This document shows, in pieces, positions 1 through 8,560 of a stretch of 21,354 bases of DNA; position 1 is the first letter of the stretch, and the number at the start of each line of letters is the position of its first letter. Where the stretch lies: the NCBI GenBank assembly GCA_024196135.1, contig JAMQCK010000499.1, positions 1 to 21,354 of the forward strand, in the 5' to 3' direction. Position numbers and translations under genes: made by a program. A model generated the notes under the pieces. It ran no database searches. It saw only the letters and a list, made by a program, of their open reading frames with translations, and was not told the DNA's origin. This DNA comes from Pleurotus ostreatus/Saccharomyces cerevisiae fusant. Taxonomy: Eukaryota > Opisthokonta.

Positions 1-732
1 GGCGTGTTCGGGAACTCGCAGCGCGTCACGAAGTAGCAGCGCAGCTGCTGGCTCGCGGTCGCGCTGATCGCGCCAGCCGAACGGAAGGTCTCGAGGCGAT
101 AGGCGTTCTCTGGCGTGGACTTGTCGAGGAAAATCTCATCGATCCTACAAGGGACGCGTTAGCATTCAGTCGATGATGGTTATCGCCGCCGTGAATATTC
201 TCGACGCGTGCGATGTGCATCGGACGTCATCGAGCTGAGGGGGAGGTGAAGGAAAGGAGGCCCACCTTGCTTCACAGACGGACCCGGGGCCCTCCGTGCT
301 GGTGGTACCTGGCTTGCTGGTGTGGATGAAGGTAGCGCCCTTGCCAGAGTCGTCGATCCGCTCGAGGTCGATGACGAGCGCGCGCGGGTCGTGCTTGGTG
401 TAGGCGAGGACCTTGGCGCCGAAGAGGGCGATGATGTGGTCGGCGATGACTGGGACGGACTCGTTCGCAAAGTAGGTGTCATCGATTCCAAGCGAGGCGT
501 AGAACCAGTTGACCTCGCCTGGGACGAGCGGAATGGGGATGAAGCCCTGCGAGGAGTAAGATCTCTGGGCGCAGAGGACTGCGCATATACCCACCTTGGC
601 AGCGACCTCCTTCTCTACACGCGCACGTTGCTCGTCCTTGCCCTCGAAGACGGGCGTGGTGTAGCCTGGCTGGTTCTTGACGCGATGGACAGGCGCGTCG
701 CCGGGAACACGGAGCGCGTCGGCGGCAGACAT
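1..732 (-). CDS. GDH2: NAD-specific glutamate dehydrogenase, N-terminal part (partial, runs off left edge)
   Basis: Fungal NAD-dependent glutamate dehydrogenase oxidatively deaminates glutamate to 2-oxoglutarate and ammonium, feeding carbon and nitrogen catabolism. Read here: exon 1 732-595, exon 2 546-266, exon 3 144 to the window edge. The introns (594-547, 265-145) have GTGGGT and GTGGGC donors and CAG/TAG acceptors, and splicing keeps one frame. The N-terminal region of the large fungal enzyme is recognisable: EVNWFYASLGIDDTYF, then DHIIALFGAKVLAYTKHDPRALVIDLER, then FIHTSKPG, then RIDEIFLDKSTPENAYRLETFRS and ASQQLRCYFVTRCEF. The catalytic Rossmann domain lies outside the window. The ATG at 732 gives MSAADALRVPG; the open frame extends upstream to 795 without another ATG that fits a leader. 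Intron 1 is 48 nt and stop-free. Family call is confident from recalled motifs; the symbol follows yeast usage. Confidence 0.9.
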
Positions 733-806
733 GGTGGTGGTGGTTCGGGACAAGAGGAGGATGGTGAATGGAGAGAAAACAAGGCCATCGTGCACGTCAG
801 GCAGTC

Positions 807-812
807 TTTATA
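807..812 (-). promoter_or_regulatory. TATA box of the glutamate dehydrogenase gene
   Basis: TATAAA on the minus strand, 75 bp upstream of the ATG at 732, followed by a pyrimidine-rich leader. Position and orientation fit a core promoter. This is inference from sequence only. Confidence 0.5.
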
Positions 813-1161
813 TGCACGCGTCGTCACGACTTCTGGGGGTAATGTCGAGATGGTCAACCTCACGTGCCGCGCGGAACTCGACATTTGCGCCCTTGCCGGC
901 CCACGCGCCGACCCGCCGAGTCTTGTGACGCAGAGTTCAACTTGCCCTGGCGTACAAGTCCCGCACCCGCGCACCCCGTCGCCGCGCCCCGCAGTCGCCC
1001 CCCATACACCCTCGTATAGAAGAACCCTCTGAGGTGCTCCAATAAAATTATCGAGTCCCAAAAACGCTGCTGAACACCCACAGCCCTCCATACTGGTTGC
1101 CGAACGCCGGATCTACCTTCACGTCGCACGAAGCGCGCGGCACGGAGCATAGGAGGCCCTG

Positions 1162-1752
1162 ATGCAAGCACCGTCGACGCCGCACAGCAAGGCAGTACCG
1201 GAGGTGTCACCCACACCCCGACGCCGCGAACTGAGGTCACCGGCAGCCCGCGAGGCAAGGACCTGCGCAATTCCTGGGGTAATTGGGCTACCCCTCGCCT
1301 TCCTCGGGCCTGTCGCAGCGTCCAACCCTGGGTCACTTGCCCTCCGTACCCATCTCCGTGACATTGAACAGCGCGCTGTCCTCATCATACGCCCCGTCGC
1401 GTTCATCATCCGGCGAGCTGCACTCATCATCCGACAAGGTACGTTCATAACACGCTGCGCCTTTGACCGCCCTTCCACATATAATATTGGTCTTGGTCCA
1501 TGTCATGCGGTTCCTCCAAGGTGCGCTGCTTTCGCCCCCTTGACCCCAGTGTTACGTCCTACGCAGCGCAGACAGAGGGTCGTACTCTGGGGACGAATAG
1601 ATGCACCCTTCATGTGGACCTACGGAGTCTCCGTAGGGACGGACCCATTCTTGGTGGAGAAGAACGGACATACCCTACTCCTCGAGGTCAGCAGAAGTAT
1701 AACACCGGACGCTATGCGAAGTGTACATCACCGAGCCTCATCCCGCCATTAA
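1162..1752 (+). CDS. Uncharacterised open reading frame, doubtful
   Basis: A 196-codon ATG-initiated frame, the longest unexplained one in this intergenic stretch. I do not recognise the product. The translation is rich in Arg, Pro, Ala and Ser. It has an Ile-Ile/Arg repetitive stretch at residues about 73-95 (AVLIIRPVAFIIRRAALIIRQ), produced by imperfect repeats around TCATCAT. No signal peptide, membrane segment or family motif is visible, and an overlapping frame (1500-1802) is open over the same bases. It could be an orphan protein, but chance is at least as likely. Confidence 0.15.
   Translation: MQAPSTPHSKAVPEVSPTPRRRELRSPAAREARTCAIPGVIGLPLAFLGPVAASNPGSLALRTHLRDIEQRAVLIIRPVAFIIRRAALIIRQGTFITRCAFDRPSTYNIGLGPCHAVPPRCAAFAPLTPVLRPTQRRQRVVLWGRIDAPFMWTYGVSVGTDPFLVEKNGHTLLLEVSRSITPDAMRSVHHRASSRH
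1619..1637. repeat. Perfect 19-bp palindrome with CGG-N5-CCG core
   Basis: CCTACGGAG, one T, then CTCCGTAGG: two perfect 9-bp arms. The core reads CGG-AGTCT-CCG, the spacing class used by some dimeric Zn(II)2Cys6 fungal regulators. No convincing gene starts nearby, so any regulatory role is speculation. Confidence 0.35.
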
Positions 1753-2607
1753 ATCGCGTCGTACCCAAGGTCTTCTCCGCCGAGAGCTGGGTACACGCAT
1801 AAACGCATCCTTGCCAAAATCACACATATTCTGAGCAACATGGCGACGTCTCTGCATTACTGTCTGCGACTGGTGTATGCCATACCGCCGACGACTCGCG
1901 CGAGCTTCTTGCGTTGGAGCACGCCGTCGCACTTATGAAGGCCGCACGACGGAATTGTCAGTGAAAGACATCGTGAGCCTTCATAAAAGACACCGCGAGG
2001 TTGCACGAAAGTCGACGTGGCTGCTTCTTCCCCGCCCGAAGAAACTAAGCTTAGTACCGCGTAGCTAAGCTTGGCCTCGCCGTACACCCCTGCTCAGGTA
2101 GAATCACGGTGTCGGAATGGCACTGCTCCTCACGTCTGCGAACGTATAAAGACTGCGTGTACTTCGTGCGGGACTTGTCTTGCTTCCCGGCAAGCGCGTA
2201 ACTTCCCTGCACACCGTCACTCGCAGTACCCACCAAAGACGGGTAGCTTCCCCCGCGCATGGGATGCCTTCTCGCAAGCGATGCAAAACTCCTCTTGCAG
2301 ACGCTCGAGTTCCCTCATACACGCATAGCTCCCATGGCGGTCACATACCAGCTTCCCTCGGAAGAAACACTAGTTAAGTATGAGCGAACATGCAGACATT
2401 GATTAACATGACATGGCCATTGTTCGTGGTATCGATATGAAAGCCTGGACGGTTCGTACAATTCCCCCAACGGAGCGTCGTACAATATGACCTTGCAAAC
2501 GAGCGTCGGGGTATGCGCGTGGGTCGAAGCAGGCTCACGCGTCCCTTCGCGGGCGCATGGCCCACCCGCGTACCCTAGAGCGCGCGGGACGCAACTCTTC
2601 GAGTAGC

Positions 2608-3576
2608 TCAGCACTAGGGAACGGTGAGCGGACAACCTGGTAGGCAACATTGAGTTACTCACGATACCCTTGAAGTCGGCCGCTTTGGTGTTCATGATCA
2701 AGGCGACGATGAGACCGTACAGACCCAAGACTTCGGCGAAAATGAGAATGAGAATCTACGAAGGCATTACCGGTCAGCAGACATCCTTTCTGAAGACTAC
2801 AAACAGTGCGTTTTGGCAAGCAAAACGCCCAAACACAGGCTATGCAAATCAACAAGTAACGTGACGTACCATGCCGACGAAGAGACGCGGCTGCTGTGCG
2901 GTGCCCCGGACGCCCGCGTCGCCGACGATACCGATAGCGAAACCAGCCGCGAGACCAGCGAGACCGACCGAGAGACCAGCACCGAGCTGCACGAAGCCCA
3001 TGGAGAGCGGCATCTGGTAGTCCACTGCGCATACAGGCCGTCAGTATGACGCCCAACTTGAGTCTCAGCGTGTGCAGGGTGCGTAGGCTGGCGCGCCGAG
3101 ATGTGAGGGAAGGACGCACAGTTTCCAGAGATCAAGACCGACACGACGAGACCGTAGATCTGGAATGGCATGGAGTTTGGCGCGTCGCTGGGAAGGACGA
3201 AGGGAGGACGCACGGCAATGATACCAGCCATAATGACCGGGACGACACACTTCATCATCAGGTCTGGCCGGAGGACGGACATGGCGGAAATGCCGACACC
3301 AGACTTGGCCGTACCGTAACTGCGCGCGGGAGTGAGTCTACGCGTTCAACGCCGCACTGCATTACGACGAACCTTGCTCCTATGCCTGCAGGGCGCGCGC
3401 TCAAGCGTTAGCGTTCCATATTCCCTCTGCTTCTACCCTCCGTCACGTACAAGTGAAGACAATAGCGCTCGTGCAGCCCTGCGGTTGCGCGCGTCAGTCT
3501 TCCTTCCAATTGCGTTTGCATCTCCACGTACCATGGCGCTGAAGAAGGGAGCGTAGACGGGGCAGAGGTCGGACAT
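2608..3576 (-). CDS. VMA3: V-type ATPase proteolipid subunit c (VMA3-like)
   Basis: Subunit c forms the proton-carrying membrane ring of the vacuolar/endosomal V-ATPase. Exons read: 3576-3532, 3478-3451, 3385-3373, 3319-3214, 3159-3120, 3024-2870, 2755-2663, 2613-2608. They sum to 486 nt, 161 aa plus stop, the normal family length. The product starts [16 protein letters not shown] and continues [25 protein letters not shown], then [22 protein letters not shown], then [22 protein letters not shown]. The essential proton-binding glutamate is at residue 137 (FAEVLG). Four membrane segments are evident. All seven introns have GT-AG ends and conserve frame. Exon 3 is a 13-nt micro-exon, needed to supply the conserved FTCIGASYGTAK stretch. 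The last exon holds only Cys and the stop, giving the C-terminal Cys seen in yeast Vma3. The 54-nt intron 3213-3160 is stop-free and in frame. Confidence 0.93.
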
Positions 3577-4028
3577 TTTCGCGGCGGAGGGGTGGCTGGA
3601 GCTGGGGAGATGAGCGGAGGAGCAAACAGAGACGGCGACGACGGATTCAGCTGCAGAAGGCTGACGGCGCTGACAGGAGTGCTTCGAGGGCGGGGTTCGC
3701 CGTGGGAAGTCACGGTCACTTTGCTTGGTCCGGCGTGCAACGGCGTCGTGTGACGGTGTGATGTTGAACATCGTGCTGGCCTCGTTCCTGACTCTTGCTT
3801 CCATTCTCGCTCTGTCGTGCGTGGTAGCGCTGCGCACCTGCAATTCTGTGGTGATTTATGCCTGAGAACTAACATATGGAGGCAACGACGTCATGTGTTA
3901 ACCCGTCAAAGAACAATGAGGCGTCAAAGAGATGGCCTCGGCTATGACATATCGAGTCAATGATTAACCTTGTGGCCACCGCTTTGTGTTCAGTATAAAG
4001 GTCGCCACCCGAATGATCTCAGCTGCGC
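3577..4028. promoter_or_regulatory. Divergent intergenic promoter region between the V-ATPase c gene and the 4029 gene
   Basis: About 450 bp between two divergently transcribed genes. The part next to the V-ATPase gene is pyrimidine-rich on the minus strand, like a fungal leader. On the plus strand TATAAA is present at 3994-3999. No repeats or other open frames of note. Confidence 0.5.
3994..3999 (+). promoter_or_regulatory. TATA box upstream of the 4029 gene
   Basis: TATAAA lies 35 bp upstream of the first ATG (4029) and 89 bp upstream of the next in-frame ATG (4083). A start site about 30 bp downstream of the TATA box would fall almost on the first ATG, so it bears on which start codon is used. 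Confidence 0.45.
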
Positions 4029-4946
4029 ATGCCCTCTGCTCTCTGCGTCTACCTTCTTCTCGCCTGTCTCGTCGTCCTCATCATGCAGACTCGGGCCCGC
4101 ACCGTCAACCGCTCCCTTCGCGATCAACCCACCGCCGTCAATCGGCCTGCCGCCGGCCAGAAGGTCACTGTCGCAAAGCCAGCTGCCGCTCAAAAGGCCG
4201 CAGCTGCGAAACCGGTCACTATTGAGGCCGCGAAGCCAGGGATCGTGGTACACAAGGTAGCGAAGCCTGCATCGACTGCTGCTCAGAAGGCCCCGAGACC
4301 TTCCGCTGTCCCAAAGCCCCCAGCTGCCGCAAAGCCTCCAGCTGCCGCGAAACCCTCAGCTGCCCCGACCGCTGCTGCTGCGCCGGCCGCAAGTGCTGGC
4401 ACCTACGTTCGCGCCCCAGTGCCCAAAGCCATCAAGCAGGTCGTCCCAAGAACGGCCAAGAAGCCTGCCCCTCCTAAGCGCTTCGTCGCACCCTATAACC
4501 CCTACGAGAACATGTCGAAAGACGGTTTCCACTGCGTGCGCTGCCACCGCGACATCAACGTCGGCAACGAAAAGCACTATTTCTGCCTCATCCCCCACGT
4601 CTTCGATCGTAGCGCTTGGGAAGCTGTCGCTAAAAAGTACGAGGGTCTAGGCGGCGATCGCGCGCTCAAGTTCGGCAAGATCAGGGAGATTCCTGTCACT
4701 GCCCCGGCGTGCTGCACTGACGCGCAGCTCAATGCGCGCGGGCAAGTCGAGCTGGGAGGTGTGGATCTGCATAATATGGGCTTCCACACACCGTTCCCGG
4801 AGGAGGTTGAGCAAGAAATCAAGGACTTGCATGCGCTGAAGCGGCCCATGCCACAACTTTGCAAGTGCCTGCTCGTCGATGGCAAATGCACCAGGGAATG
4901 CCTTAGGCCGCGGTATCCTCGCGCAATCTTTACAGATGAGATCTAG
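4029..4946 (+). CDS. Ala/Lys/Pro-rich protein with Cys/His-rich C-terminal domain (unknown function)
   Basis: A single-exon gene of 305 codons that I do not recognise. Residues 1-24 are hydrophobic (CVYLLLACLVVLIM) and could be a signal peptide or anchor. Residues about 40-150 are a low-complexity basic tail built of AKP/AAAKP units, like histone-H1-type tails. Residues 157-305 look folded, with Cys169-x2-Cys172-His173, His183, Cys186, His190, Cys228-Cys229, His248, His253, then CKC at 278-280, Cys287 and Cys291: a likely metal-binding or disulfide-rich domain. The first ATG is used because it gives the longest frame. With the ATG at 4083 the hydrophobic part is lost and the product would look nuclear or cytosolic. 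The CT-rich DNA coding residues 2-18 resembles a fungal 5' leader, so the start is uncertain. The 3' side is about 300 bp before the first BTB gene. Confidence 0.7.
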   Translation: MPSALCVYLLLACLVVLIMQTRARTVNRSLRDQPTAVNRPAAGQKVTVAKPAAAQKAAAAKPVTIEAAKPGIVVHKVAKPASTAAQKAPRPSAVPKPPAAAKPPAAAKPSAAPTAAAAPAASAGTYVRAPVPKAIKQVVPRTAKKPAPPKRFVAPYNPYENMSKDGFHCVRCHRDINVGNEKHYFCLIPHVFDRSAWEAVAKKYEGLGGDRALKFGKIREIPVTAPACCTDAQLNARGQVELGGVDLHNMGFHTPFPEEVEQEIKDLHALKRPMPQLCKCLLVDGKCTRECLRPRYPRAIFTDEI

Positions 4947-5245
4947 AGGTTGCCTGCCATTGTACCTGTATCGTGAACCGTTTGACTACCTCCAGTCTAT
5001 TTCTACTTCAAACTGACCACACATTACTTACCTACGCTCCTATAATGTCTCTGTTTGCCGTAGACCAGCGCTGCGACCACGCGCTTTGAGTGTGCCATCC
5101 AAGCCTTTGTTCCCGGTATGGAATCGTGAGAGCACATCAAAGGAAACCGGCAATTGCCGTCCATAACAAGAAGAAAAATTCCACGTGGGGTTGAGGTGCG
5201 ACATGTCCTGAACCACAGCCTAACATAGACGCGTATTTTGTGAGC
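4947..5245. other. Intergenic: 3' flank of the 4029 gene and promoter of BTB gene 1
   Basis: Holds no open frame of note. A CACGTG E-box sits at 5182-5187, about 60 bp before the first in-frame ATG of the BTB gene. No clear TATA box. Confidence 0.4.
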
Positions 5246-6673
5246 ATGCTCGCTCGGCTCCGCAGCTCTTTGTTTACCCCCGCCATATCAGACATCCTAC
5301 TAATTTATCCGACCCGCGAGATGGATTCTTCTAATCTGCCACCCTCTGCCACCGCCAGTCTCGCCGCGAGCACCTCACGCGGGCGACTTTCCCGGCGAGA
5401 ACAAGACTCGTCTCTCCGACAAAGTTCCATTCGCGAACAAGAGTCAGATCACGACGACTACGACGCGCCACATGAAGACAGCTATAGTATCCCCGACGAG
5501 GACTCATATCACGAGGACTCCTACCACGACGCCAGCGACCAAGAGCACATCGACACGCTTCTGCCACCTATCATCACTCGTTCTTCGCTATGGATCCCCG
5601 ACGGCAACATCGTCCTCGAGGCCGAGCACACGCAGTTCAAATTCTACCGCGGCCTCCTCGCGCGCCACTCTACCTTCTTTCGCAACCTCTTCGACAGCAT
5701 GTTTCCCCCGGGCTCGGATCCGCACATCGAGGACGACATCGAGCTCGTCGAGGGCTGCCCTGTCGTCTGCCTAGCGGATTCCGCTGACGACGTCGGCTAC
5801 ATGCTGCACTTCATCGTCGACACGTGAGTTTAATTCCAGCCTTGATGTCGTCGTTAGGTGGCCTAAGGGAAGCGTTCAAAGACCTGACTTTACCGAACCC
5901 TAGCCGCGCCTTTGACTACATCCCGAGCATCGCGAACCTGCGATCGGCTTTGCACATGGGCCACAAATACCTTATACCGTCGCTTTGGAACGACGCAATT
6001 CGCAGGCTGCGCCACGAATTCCCGTCTGCTCTGGAAGACTATCAGGACACGAGGAAATACGATGAACGGCATGGCTTTACCATAGATGAAGGAGAAACGT
6101 CATCAGACCTTGTCAACGTCGCACAAGAAATGGGTATCCAGTCCATTCTTCCGGCACTATTGTGTCACCTCGTCAGCACGAGTTCACTGGTGAGCGGAGA
6201 CACGCCTCTTTACACGCGCGCCTGCTTCCATCATTCTTGCTCAACAATACTACTTTCAGGACTCCCTTTCTTCCGACTACTCTCCCCTCAGCCCCGACAC
6301 GCGCATCGTACTCTTGACGGGCCGCGCGAAATTGAAGTCCGCCGCCCTCCGCGCCCAATATACCTGTCGCACTGGCCGATCTACGCACTGCATCCGCGCC
6401 AAATGCATCGAAGGACACTCTCGCTTGCAAGCAGCCCTGCTGTGCCGCGTCGCCCTCAGCGACGGCGTTATCACTGGCTTCGAGGAGTGGACTGACCGCG
6501 ATGCACGACTGTACGGGCGGGAGCTGTGCGAGGAGTGCGTGCTGCAGGTGCAGATTCTGACCGAGGAGACGCAGAGGAGGTTGTGGGAGCGCTTGCCTTC
6601 GTTCTTCGGGTTGCCGGATTGGGAGGATCTGGAGGATCCGACGGTGGTGGCGGAGATGCCCGACTCAGCGTAG
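5246..6673 (+). CDS. BTB/POZ domain protein, paralogue 1
   Basis: BTB/POZ domains mediate dimerisation and often recruit substrates to Cullin-3 ubiquitin ligases; the target here is unknown. Exons: 5246-5823, 5904-6189, 6260-6673; introns are phase 2 and phase 0 (GTGAGT/TAG and GTGAGC/CAG). The product is 425 aa from the first ATG, or 400 aa from the ATG at 5321. The BTB core is LWIPDGNIVLEAEHTQFKFY, then GLLARHSTFFRNLFDS, then VEGCPVVCLADSADDVGYML. Exon 2 has ALHMGHKYLIPSLWNDAIRRLRHEFP. The C-terminal module has C-x4-C (HCIRAKC), C-x2-C (LCEEC) and LWERLPSFFGLPDWEDLED. It differs from its paralogues in a long acidic/Ser N-terminus with three EDSY units. The start is uncertain: the other three copies have only about 22-30 residues before the BTB core. 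It is convergent with paralogue 2, 247 bp apart. Confidence 0.85.
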
Positions 6674-6920
6674 GGTGTTCATAGACTCCAGTAGGCCGGG
6701 GAGATAACATACTATACTGTATCACATCGAAAGACACAACGATTGTAGCATAGCGTATAGATCGCACGTACACGAATCGAGGATTCGGATAGCCGCAGAG
6801 ACCGACACGTCAGCCAATGAAAGCGAGCAATTTCCGCTCCTTGAAGACGACGGCTGCAAGCAACACCAGAACCTAGGGCACGATTAGGTACTCGTCCGGT
6901 TTGTCACCTCTGCCACTTAA
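6674..6920. other. Convergent 3' intergenic spacer between BTB paralogues 1 and 2
   Basis: The 247 bp between two stop codons facing each other. It must hold both 3' UTRs. No open frame or repeat of note was seen. Confidence 0.5.
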
Positions 6921-8035
6921 CTAGTTCAAAGAGTAGTCTTTCAGCTTCTCCCATGCGGGAAGACCAAAGTACAAGGGCAACTTCCGCCATAGCGATCGTT
7001 GATTGCCTTCGTAGATTTCTTCCGCGTTCCGGATGCAGTCCTTGCATAGCCCGCGCAACCTCAACTTCGTCTGATCTTGCTCTGTCCGTCTCCACAAGAT
7101 CCTCAATGCCGGCTCGAAGTCCGTGCGGGGTGTACACTGACTCCACGCCGTAAGCTGCATCGCGTTACGAGCGTCGTCGCACTCGTCCTCGTGCTCACAA
7201 TTGTCGCCTTCAAGTTGTGTCCACCAATAATACCTGGTCCGATAATCTTCGATGATATGGCCGCGAGCGGTGAGGAGAAGAACGCGAGTGTCGAGGTCGA
7301 TGCAGGTAGTGTCCGAGGGTGTTTCCGTCAGGCCCCCAATGCCGCCCTTGGATATGATTTTCTGTGCGATGAGGTTTCTGTCAATCTCAATGCCAGGGGA
7401 TTCATTTGGTAACCAACCAAGGGGCATTCCAGCAGAGTTCGGTAATACACCATGGGCAACAGGGTCTCGAGTCCGGCGTCTCGTACAGCTTCAATGAGAC
7501 GCAGGATGTCGTTATGATTGTCCTCGGAAAGCATGGCGGACCAGAAGTTGTAGTCTTGATCATAGAATGCTTCCAGCGACGTGGGGAACTCTGCGCGAAG
7601 CCGCTCGACAGAGTCATCCCACAGCGGCACGACCATGTACTTGTGACCCATGCGCAAGGCCGACAAGATATTAGAGACAGTCGGCTTCGACGTGTATGAT
7701 CGCCTGCCAAGAATCAACGGTACGCGGGCGCCCAGGAACGATGCAACGTACGGGTCGAGAAGCCACATCAACATAAAACGCACGTCCTGCGCAGAGTCGG
7801 ACAAGGTGACCACGGTGCAGCCTTCGACGGTGTGCTCGTCGTTCTGCGGATGCACCACGGCAATCATATCCGCAAAGATTTGAGAATGGCGCGCAAGGAG
7901 ACCCTTGTAGAACCTGAACTGCGTGCTATCTGCCTGAAGGACGATGCTGCCGTCATCTAGCCAGATGTCGGAGCGGATGACCTCGGCTGTCCTGTCGTCG
8001 TCTGTCCTCTTGCGCTTCACGGATGGCTCAGACAT
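6921..8035 (-). CDS. BTB/POZ domain protein, paralogue 2
   Basis: A 336-aa product from exons 8035-7752, 7703-7418 and 7361-6921. Introns 7751-7704 (GTACGT...CAG, phase 2, 48 nt, stop-free) and 7417-7362 (GTTGGT...CAG, phase 0) sit at the same places as in the other paralogues. A basic KRKR cluster at residues 7-10 may be a nuclear signal. The BTB core is SDIWLDDGSIVLQADSTQF, then GLLARHSQIFADM, then DSAQDVRFMLMWLLDP. Exon 2 carries ALRMGHKYMVVPLWDDSVERLRAEFP. The C-terminal module has C-x5-C (NCEHEDEC), C-x2-C (LCKDC) and WRKLPLYFGLPAWEKLKD. The ATG at 8035 is chosen over 8146 because it aligns with MSNTEPSAKRKRT of paralogue 3. It is the closest relative of paralogue 3, by eye about 80% identical over 40 residues of the BTB core. 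Probable protein-interaction or ubiquitin-ligase adaptor; function unproven. Confidence 0.86.
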
Positions 8036-8560
8036 AGTACGATTCTTGGTGGTATGAAAAGGCAGATAAGGGTTGGTACCGCCTGGCGAGAGATTACGGA
8101 ACGAGCAAAGATTGCCTCCAAATGTGGCGTTTGAGGACAACTCCATTGCCGTGACAGAGGGTTCGCTTCTCGTGATCGTGACCGTACGCGACGCGTGTAG
8201 TCGAGGCGCGCCTGGGACAAGGACAAGGGACTGAATTTGACTAACAAGACGGGGGCGTGTATTGTACCTAGCAAAAGCAAAGTAAGATATACTGATGAAT
8301 GAATATAGTCACGAAGCTCAAGAGAGCGGTATAAGTAGTAATAATCATTAAGCAGGCCACTTCAGGACAGTCAGTCGTAACTAGGATTACCACGCGGCTG
8401 GGAGGCGGGCGCGGAGCGCGTTAGCCGTGGACTATTTAGGTGAAAGAAAGTGATGCGGTAGGATGCAGATACTGTGTTGGCGTCATGTCCTACGTGTAAG
8501 CGTCAGTGAATGCTTAGCCGTTGCGAGCCAATGACGTGCAGGGTCAGAAGTCAGGCTCAC
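8036..8560. other. Intergenic: promoter of BTB paralogue 2 and 3' flank of paralogue 3
   Basis: About 525 bp between two same-strand BTB genes. The minus-strand frame extending upstream from 8035 to 8146 is open but poorly conserved and is treated as leader. I see no repeat, RNA gene or clear TATA box. Confidence 0.4.

Larger units (their letters stand above)
813..2607. other. 1.8-kb stretch without a supportable gene
   Basis: It lies between the glutamate dehydrogenase promoter and the 3' end of the V-ATPase c gene. Short open frames occur on both strands; the longest with an ATG is 1162-1752 (+), 196 codons. None has a recognisable domain, a signal sequence or convincing splice continuation, and Arg/Pro/Ser-rich shadow translations are expected at this base composition. 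Small structures seen: imperfect repeats around TCATCAT (about 1378-1450), a perfect palindrome at 1619-1637, and a clustered AAGCTT pair (2045-2072). A TATAAA at about 2146 on the plus strand has no clear gene behind it. It may be plain intergenic DNA or decayed sequence. Confidence 0.5.

Noticed and set aside
322..1032. 236-codon plus-strand frame opposite the glutamate dehydrogenase gene
   Set aside because: Shadow frame across its exons, introns and promoter with no recognisable domain.
2044..2072. CTAAGCTTAG palindrome and nearby CTAAGCTT copy
   Set aside because: Short, low-information palindromes with no link to a gene or mobile-element end.
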